DNA of 37,979 nt from Clostridia bacterium (GTDB lineage: Bacteria; Bacillota; Clostridia; Christensenellales; CAG-138): assembly GCA_016293975.1 (NCBI GenBank), contig JAEDCW010000011.1, positions 1-37,979 of the forward strand, in the 5' to 3' direction. Positions 33,185-37,979 of the stretch are shown here, one piece after another. Position numbers and translations under genes: made by a program. How positions within the stretch are numbered: the first letter of the stretch is position 1; each line of letters opens with the position of its first letter. The notes below the pieces were generated by a model. It did no database searches and was not told the origin of the DNA. It saw nothing but the letters and a program-made list of their open reading frames with translations.

Positions 33185-33437
33185 TGCCACCTCGTGGCAC
33201 AGGCAAAGAAGCACGTTTCCATGTCTCCCGTATGAGACATGAAGACACAGTTTGAGTAAAGTGAAGACTATGGAGCGAAATCTTTACAATCCTTTCATAG
33301 TCAACCCGTAAAACCAAATATTACTCACCTACCTAATTTAGAGCGAACTCTCTAAAAAACCTCCCTCTGCTCATAGCGAACGAACAGAGGGGGGGCACCA
33401 CCCCCCCTGCAGCGGAACGCGAACAACTGCTGCAGGG
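33185..33437. repeat. Cluster of RNA hairpins, including overlapping alternatives
   Basis: Within the 330-base gap between substrates 3 and 4 there are: TGCCAC/GTGGCA (33185-33199), CATGTCTC/GAGACATG (33220-33241), GACTATG/CATAGTC (33266-33302), CTCCCTCTG/CAGAGGGGG (33361-33393), G7/C7 (33389-33407) and CCCTGCAGC/GCTGCAGGG (33405-33437). The last three share bases, so they exclude one another. None is followed by a T run. The arrangement suggests mRNA processing or a structural switch in this operon. Confidence 0.6.
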
Positions 33438-33500
33438 ACTCACCTATTATTATTGCAACCTAAAGGCATAACTTACAACAACGAAGGAGATAGCAAAACT

Positions 33501-34052
33501 ATGAAAAGAAAGCTACTCATAATTGCGGCCATAATGTGCTGTGCGGCACTTATAACAACAGGAACGATCGCCTACTTCACCGCGCAGGACACCGCACAGA
33601 ACCGGATTACATCGGGTAATGTCGCAATCGCAATCCACGAAGTCGGTGACGACGGCGAACCCTTCACGGATGTAGTTGACGTTGTTCCCGGCGACAATGT
33701 TACGAAGGTAGTCACAGTAGAGAACACAGGCGCCAACCCTGTATGGGTAAGGGTAGCTGTAGAATACGTCGTAAATCTCGTCGAAGGCGCTGTAAGCGAA
33801 TTTGACGGCGAAGAGCTTTCGTTTGATTTCAACACGACCGACTGGACATATTCAGAGGGTTACTATTACTACAACTCGATTCTCGAACCCGGAGCAACTA
33901 CAACTGCGCTTTTCAACACAGTAAGCTTTAACATTGAGCTTGGCAACGAGTATATGAATTCCGTTGCTGTTATCGACGTAAACGCTTATGCAACGCAGTC
34001 GGCCAATAACGGCGCGACAGTACTCGAAGCACAGGGTTGGCCGGAGCCGTAA
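33501..34052 (+). CDS. SipW-dependent secreted protein 4
   Basis: The 183-residue protein has the SipW-class signal MKRKLLIIAAIMCCAALITT followed by GTIAYFTAQDTAQNRITSGN. The mature domain is beta-rich with VVPGDNVTKVVTVENTGANP, the repeated NTG motif of TasA-like folds, and a closing block DWTYSEGYYYYNSILEPGAT. The end reads ATQSANNGATVLEAQGWPEP. Substrate 5 is a close copy. The ATG at 33501 is chosen because GGAG lies about 11 bases upstream and the signal starts there; the frame stays open further 5' without a site. A Cys pair (CC) sits inside the signal helix. Confidence 0.87.
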   Translation: MKRKLLIIAAIMCCAALITTGTIAYFTAQDTAQNRITSGNVAIAIHEVGDDGEPFTDVVDVVPGDNVTKVVTVENTGANPVWVRVAVEYVVNLVEGAVSEFDGEELSFDFNTTDWTYSEGYYYYNSILEPGATTTALFNTVSFNIELGNEYMNSVAVIDVNAYATQSANNGATVLEAQGWPEP

Positions 34053-34092
34053 GGTCACTATCAAACAGCGCCTGTCCTATGGCGGCGGGCAC

Positions 34093-34124
34093 TGCGAGCA
34101 TATTCTCCAAAGCTTATGCTTGCA
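34093..34124 (+). repeat. Hairpin between substrates 4 and 5
   Basis: TGCGAGCATA pairs with TATGCTTGCA (one G-U pair) around a 12-base loop; a smaller GGGC/GCCC hairpin follows at 34159-34169. There is no T run, so processing or stability is more likely than termination. Confidence 0.55.
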
Positions 34125-34187
34125 CTCCGTATAGCTCGTTAATGCGGCTTGCGGATCAGGGCAAAGCCCAGCAGGAAAGGAGAAAGA

Positions 34188-34754
34188 ATGAAGAAGAAAA
34201 TCCTTATGTTGACAGCTATCGTACTCTGCCTGACTTTTGCCTCTTTGGGTACGATTGCTTACTACACAGCGGAGGATGAGGCCCAGAACAGAATTGTTGC
34301 CGGTGATGTTTCGATACAGATAGTCGAGCTTACGGATGCCACAGACGAAAACGGAGAACCAATACCGTTTGAGAATTTAACGGGGGTTATGCCGGGCGCG
34401 GAAATCAGTAAGATAGCCATGGTAGAGAACACAGGCAGCAACAGCGTTTATGTCAGGGTAAGTGTGGAGACGGTAATAGAGTTTGCGCAGGAGACCGATG
34501 AGATTGCAGATTTGTCATTGGTTGCGCTCGATTTTAATACCGAGGACTGGACGTACAGCGACGGCTATTACTACTACAATAGCGTACTCGCACCCGGTGC
34601 CTCCACAGAGCCGCTGTTCACAACAGTTGCGTTCGCCCCAAGCATGGGCAACATTTACCAAAACAGCACAGCATCGGTGAATCTGATTGCTCAAGCAACG
34701 CAGTCGGCAAACAACGGTGCCAATGCACTTGAGGCATCCGGCTGGCCGGAGTGA
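34188..34754 (+). CDS. SipW-dependent secreted protein 5
   Basis: The 188-residue protein has the SipW-class signal MKKKILMLTAIVLCLTFASL followed by GTIAYYTAEDEAQNRIVAGD. It closely parallels substrate 4 over the whole mature part: MPGAEISKIAMVENTGSN, DWTYSDGYYYYNSVLAPGAS and ATQSANNGANALEASGWPE, so the two arose by tandem duplication. GGAG lies 6 bases before the ATG, which lies 13 codons inside a longer open frame. It ends 14 bases before the VWA gene, showing that the adhesin and the small subunits share a transcript. Confidence 0.87.
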   Translation: MKKKILMLTAIVLCLTFASLGTIAYYTAEDEAQNRIVAGDVSIQIVELTDATDENGEPIPFENLTGVMPGAEISKIAMVENTGSNSVYVRVSVETVIEFAQETDEIADLSLVALDFNTEDWTYSDGYYYYNSVLAPGASTEPLFTTVAFAPSMGNIYQNSTASVNLIAQATQSANNGANALEASGWPE

Positions 34755-34768
34755 GGAGGTAACGCATT

Positions 34769-37750
34769 ATGAAAAATAGAATAATCGCATTGCTTCTTTG
34801 CGTGACGATGCTCGTGTCGCTTGCTCCGGCGATATTGGCAACGGAAGCTGATAGTGGCGGTAGCGAACAAGCAAACGTGGCGGATGAGTACCGGGAGTTT
34901 TACAATAACCTCATGGCTTGTACGACCCTTGAAGAAGCCAACGCTTTGTTGAACACTCTCAGCGATGAAGAGTTCGAGGTGTTTGTGAATTCGTTGAGCG
35001 AGGACGAGTACAATGCGCTCAATGAGCATATGAACGCACTCATCGCCGCCGCAGAGGATGAAGGTATCGTCGACTATGTCTACAGTGCAGTTAACTTTAC
35101 TAACGTCGCGCCACTTGTAGAATGGCCTGCGGTAACCCCAACAAGGGGCGCATACAGCTTGAACGCCACGGGAGACGGTGAACAAGCCGGCGACGATAAC
35201 GGTCTTGTGTTGGCGAAGAATGCGCAGTACGACCCCGGAACGGGAAGATGCACCATTACTCTGGAAGCGTATACGACGGGAACAGTAACTACCGAGGTCG
35301 AGAACGTACCCACGGATATCGTGCTTGTGCTCGACCAGTCGGGAAGTATGGAATTTGGTTTCGGTTCCCAAATTAGCGTGGAAAACGCTAATCAAACTTT
35401 GGGAAGCACAGAGGGGTATTATGTTAAATATGGTGGTGTTGATTGGTCTGGCAATGAACTTTGGTATCCAGTCAGGTATAATAATAACCACTGGCAGTAC
35501 TACCGTCCGGGCTTGCTAGGATCAAGATGGGTAGAACTATCCTCAACTGATTTTATATATATCTCTCGTCTTGCCGCACTTAAGAATACTGTAAGCACCT
35601 TTGCCGATGCGGTAGCTGATAAAGCAAAGGGCGAAATTGGAACAGACGACGATGTTAATCACCGTATTGCAATGGTGGGCTTTGCGTCGGGATATGATGA
35701 TTATTATGGAGACTATTACGGCAATACGGAGGTCTTTGTGGGCGCAACGCAGTATACCTATAATGCGGGCCGTACCAACAATGCGTCCAACGCCAACAGC
35801 GCACAGAGCCATTACAACGATGTATTCCAAAGCATGGACACTACATCGGGGCAGACGAATATTGATGCATCCATCGATAAGTTGGCTGCCGATGGCGGTA
35901 CGCTTACTGACCTCGGCATGGAGATGGCTAATGGTATTCTTAATGCTAACCCTGTTCCTGATGGTGAAAAGCGCAACCGCGTTATCATCGTCTTTACGGA
36001 CGGTGCTCCCGGTTGGAGTGGCTACGAGGACGACGTCGCGAGTGCCGCTATCACCCAGGCAGGGACTGCAAAGAACACTTATGGTGCAACCGTCTACACC
36101 GTAGGTATATTTGGCGGAGCAGATGCTACAAGTCCCGGTAAGCAGAATGGCGATGATACTGAAAAGGCCAACTGGTTCATGCAGAATGTTTCTTCCAACA
36201 ACGGTGCTGTGCAAGACCCCAGCTACTACCTCTCCGCAGGTGACACGACTGCTCTGAACAGCATATTCACGCAGATAAGCAACCAAGTCAGCAGTCCTGC
36301 CATAAATCTGGGTACTGAAACCGTCGTGCGCGACATACTGTCGCCGTACTTCAATCTACCGGAGGGTACCGATGCAGAAAGTATAAGACTGTACACCGCC
36401 GATTATAACGGAACTACATTCGAGAAAAGAGTATCTGTCACACCAGCAGACGGTATTACAGCTACGGTAAATACCGTGACGGAAACTATTGAGGTTCGTG
36501 GCTTCGATTTTACGGCGAACTTTGTGTCAGGAACAACAAAACCTGACGGCACACACGGAAAGAAGCTCATAATAGAGTTCGATACCGTGCTTGACAGATC
36601 CTCGACGTTCGGCGGAAACGGAATACCGACAAATGCGGATACCTCGGGCGTTTACTCCGGCAACGAGTGCGTTGAGTACTTTGTCTCTCCGACCGTGGAC
36701 ATACCGATAGATTTTGATTTCGGCACAAGTGACAGCACGATATATCTGAGCCAAAATGCCAATGCACAGAGCCTTGTAGGCGTGCTGGTCAACTACACTC
36801 CTAACGGAACCAACAACGCACATGTAAATATCGTGTTTACGATTACGAGAGGCGGCAATACGGCAACGTTGACTTATAATGCTGGTAATGGCGTAGGCAC
36901 ATGGTCGGGTGAAAGCCTTTCCTCGCTCGCACTTACCGATTGTACAGATTTCACGGTAAGCTGTACGGTAACGCCGATTAATGAAGGGACTGTGCCGGAA
37001 AAGGTTATTGGCCCGAAAACAGCCACAATACACGTATTGCGCCCCACGATTGTGTGGAAAGACATAGAAGTCTACCTCGGCGACACGGTAGACCTCGATA
37101 CGGCGTTTAATTCGGTATCTTGGACAGATGCAAACGCAGATACGACACACACGGCTCCTGAGGCAACAGGTACAGCACCGGTAATAGCGTATACCTACTC
37201 GATTTACGATGGCGGCTTGGGAAGCATAGGCGGTGATATCTACACACCTGCTCGAACCGATGCTTGCCCGATAAACGTAAGCGTGACGGTAGGCGGAATG
37301 TCTGAGCTTGACGAGTATGTTACGAGCTATTCAAGTTGTAGTACACACCAAATCGTGTCACATACGCTGATTATGACCAGCCCGGAATTCTATGTACACG
37401 TCAAAACCTGCTCAATCACGATTACAAAGTTGGGATACTATGAAAACCTGCAAAATGGCGGACAGACGTTCCTGTTTGAAGTCGTTGACAGCAATAACGC
37501 TGTAGTTGCTACGGTCGCAATACGAGAAAACAGCAGTGCTACCGTTGTAGGTCTCCCCGTTGGGACATACACGGTGCGCGAGGTCAACGCATGGTCATGG
37601 AGATACAAGGCACATGATGATGTTACGGTAACGCTAAATGCGGCCTCACCGACAGGTACGGCAGAATTTAAGAACGAAGTGGATAACAGTCATTGGTTAA
37701 GCGGAGACAGCTTTATGCCCAATCTGTTTAGCCTGCTGACACAGGGTTAA
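34769..37750 (+). CDS. Large secreted von Willebrand A protein with SpaA-like C-terminal domain
   Basis: The 993-residue protein has a Sec signal peptide (about residues 1-25, AILA-TEA) and an acidic helical region up to about residue 100. A VWA domain (about 180-510) has a complete metal-ion-dependent adhesion site: DQSGSM (about 188-193), a Thr in LTDLGM (about 380) and Asp in IVFTDGAPG (about 410). A Tyr/Trp-rich insert of about 60 residues follows the first motif. Beta-rich regions continue to a SpaA/prealbumin-like domain (about 880-975: TKLGYYENLQNGGQTFLFEV, VGLPVGTYTVREV). It ends NSHWLSGDSFMPNLFSLLTQG-like, with no LPXTG, hydrophobic tail or other anchor. An adhesin co-made with SipW-class subunits is inferred. 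Confidence 0.88.
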   Translation: MKNRIIALLLCVTMLVSLAPAILATEADSGGSEQANVADEYREFYNNLMACTTLEEANALLNTLSDEEFEVFVNSLSEDEYNALNEHMNALIAAAEDEGIVDYVYSAVNFTNVAPLVEWPAVTPTRGAYSLNATGDGEQAGDDNGLVLAKNAQYDPGTGRCTITLEAYTTGTVTTEVENVPTDIVLVLDQSGSMEFGFGSQISVENANQTLGSTEGYYVKYGGVDWSGNELWYPVRYNNNHWQYYRPGLLGSRWVELSSTDFIYISRLAALKNTVSTFADAVADKAKGEIGTDDDVNHRIAMVGFASGYDDYYGDYYGNTEVFVGATQYTYNAGRTNNASNANSAQSHYNDVFQSMDTTSGQTNIDASIDKLAADGGTLTDLGMEMANGILNANPVPDGEKRNRVIIVFTDGAPGWSGYEDDVASAAITQAGTAKNTYGATVYTVGIFGGADATSPGKQNGDDTEKANWFMQNVSSNNGAVQDPSYYLSAGDTTALNSIFTQISNQVSSPAINLGTETVVRDILSPYFNLPEGTDAESIRLYTADYNGTTFEKRVSVTPADGITATVNTVTETIEVRGFDFTANFVSGTTKPDGTHGKKLIIEFDTVLDRSSTFGGNGIPTNADTSGVYSGNECVEYFVSPTVDIPIDFDFGTSDSTIYLSQNANAQSLVGVLVNYTPNGTNNAHVNIVFTITRGGNTATLTYNAGNGVGTWSGESLSSLALTDCTDFTVSCTVTPINEGTVPEKVIGPKTATIHVLRPTIVWKDIEVYLGDTVDLDTAFNSVSWTDANADTTHTAPEATGTAPVIAYTYSIYDGGLGSIGGDIYTPARTDACPINVSVTVGGMSELDEYVTSYSSCSTHQIVSHTLIMTSPEFYVHVKTCSITITKLGYYENLQNGGQTFLFEVVDSNNAVVATVAIRENSSATVVGLPVGTYTVREVNAWSWRYKAHDDVTVTLNAASPTGTAEFKNEVDNSHWLSGDSFMPNLFSLLTQG

Positions 37751-37764
37751 GGGGGTGAGCTTTA

Positions 37765-37979
37765 ATGTTTAAGTGGTTTAAGGAACTCAGAGGAGCGAAA
37801 AAGCTCAACCTCATACTCGGACTGCTGTTGGTAGCGCTTTTGGGCGTTGCAGGTACATATGCGTACCTCATTGCAACGACGAGTCCTGTGGAAAACAGCT
37901 TCACACCTGCAACTGTAAGCTGTAAAATCGATGAGACGTTCACAAACAACATAAAAACCAATGTCCGCATAAAGAACAC
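37765..37979 (+). CDS. Sixth SipW-type secreted protein, 5' part, cut by window end
   Basis: The frame runs off the window. It starts 14 bases after the VWA stop, with GGGGGTGA about 6 bases before the ATG. The N-terminus MFKWFKELRGAKKLNLILGL is followed by VALLGVAGTYAYLIATTSPV, then ENSFTPATVSCKIDE, the SipW-class signal and the NxFTxG-like stretch in variant form. The longer, more basic n-region and a Cys in the first strand set it apart from the five upstream. It may be a minor or anchoring subunit like TapA, but that is a guess. Confidence 0.8.
   Translation, partial: MFKWFKELRGAKKLNLILGLLLVALLGVAGTYAYLIATTSPVENSFTPATVSCKIDETFTNNIKTNVRIKN

Noticed and set aside
34691..35491. 266-codon frame on the minus strand
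   Set aside because: It spans the end of substrate 5 and the start of the VWA gene in antisense and shows no domain or translation signal.
35543..36286. 247-codon frame on the minus strand
   Set aside because: Antisense shadow of the VWA domain; amino acid content is unnatural and no start signal exists.
34769..37979. Sortase-dependent pilus
   Set aside because: No LPXTG-like motif and no sortase gene occur in the window; a sortase beyond the window end cannot be excluded.
1..37979. tRNA, rRNA, CRISPR array, insertion sequence, prophage
   Set aside because: No cloverleaf ending in CCA, no regularly spaced repeats, and no transposase or integrase motif was found.

Overview
The window looks like a chromosomal segment of a low-to-mid GC Gram-positive anaerobe, most likely a member of the Clostridia (Bacillota). 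The support is indirect: strong GGAGG-type ribosome binding sites, sigma-A-like promoters, a yybP-ykoY (Mn2+) riboswitch, a class 1B dihydroorotate dehydrogenase pair (pyrD/pyrK), heterodimeric ABC exporters and a SipW-type signal peptidase with its substrates. The species cannot be named from sequence alone. No rRNA, tRNA, CRISPR array, insertion sequence or integrase was recognised.

Layout. 1-4.8 kb: loosely packed single genes (a decaying M24 peptidase fragment, a YjjG-type HAD phosphatase, a small HExxH membrane protein, MscL, a rhodanese, an amidase_6-like cysteine hydrolase, a cytoplasmic-looking Cu/Zn superoxide dismutase, a DUF1622 membrane protein). 4.9-8.4 kb: a co-directional trio of SPFH/zinc-ribbon, TFIIB-type zinc-ribbon and TPM-domain proteins behind a clear promoter. 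8.5-11.9 kb (minus strand): a complete tripartite tricarboxylate transporter in the order tctC-tctB-tctA, with an intrinsic terminator between tctC and tctB. 12.0-17.7 kb (minus strand): a pyrimidine operon pyrB-pyrI-pyrC-pyrF-pyrK-pyrD-pyrE with tightly overlapping genes and a 5' leader hairpin; pyrR and carAB are absent from the window.

17.8-22.4 kb: a YjbR-like protein, then a Mn2+ riboswitch in front of a type IIA P-type ATPase, and a convergent CDF transporter with an NxxxD/DxxxD metal site. Together these look like a manganese (or Mn/Ca) export module. 22.5-26 kb: a minimal O6-alkylguanine methyltransferase, then a lipoyl-less E2-type acyltransferase overlapping an acyl-CoA synthetase, then a small Nif11-like protein. 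26-29.6 kb (minus strand): a heterodimeric ABC exporter pair.

30.2 kb to the window end is the most distinctive part. A SipW-type signal peptidase is followed by five small secreted proteins carrying the SipW-class signal peptide (TasA/camelysin-like), a 993-residue von Willebrand A protein with a SpaA-like C-terminal domain, and the start of a sixth SipW-type protein that runs off the window. All are co-directional, and several gaps contain RNA hairpins. I infer a dedicated cell-surface fibre or biofilm-matrix locus in which the VWA protein is an adhesive component. No sortase and no LPXTG motif are visible, so the assembly mechanism is open.
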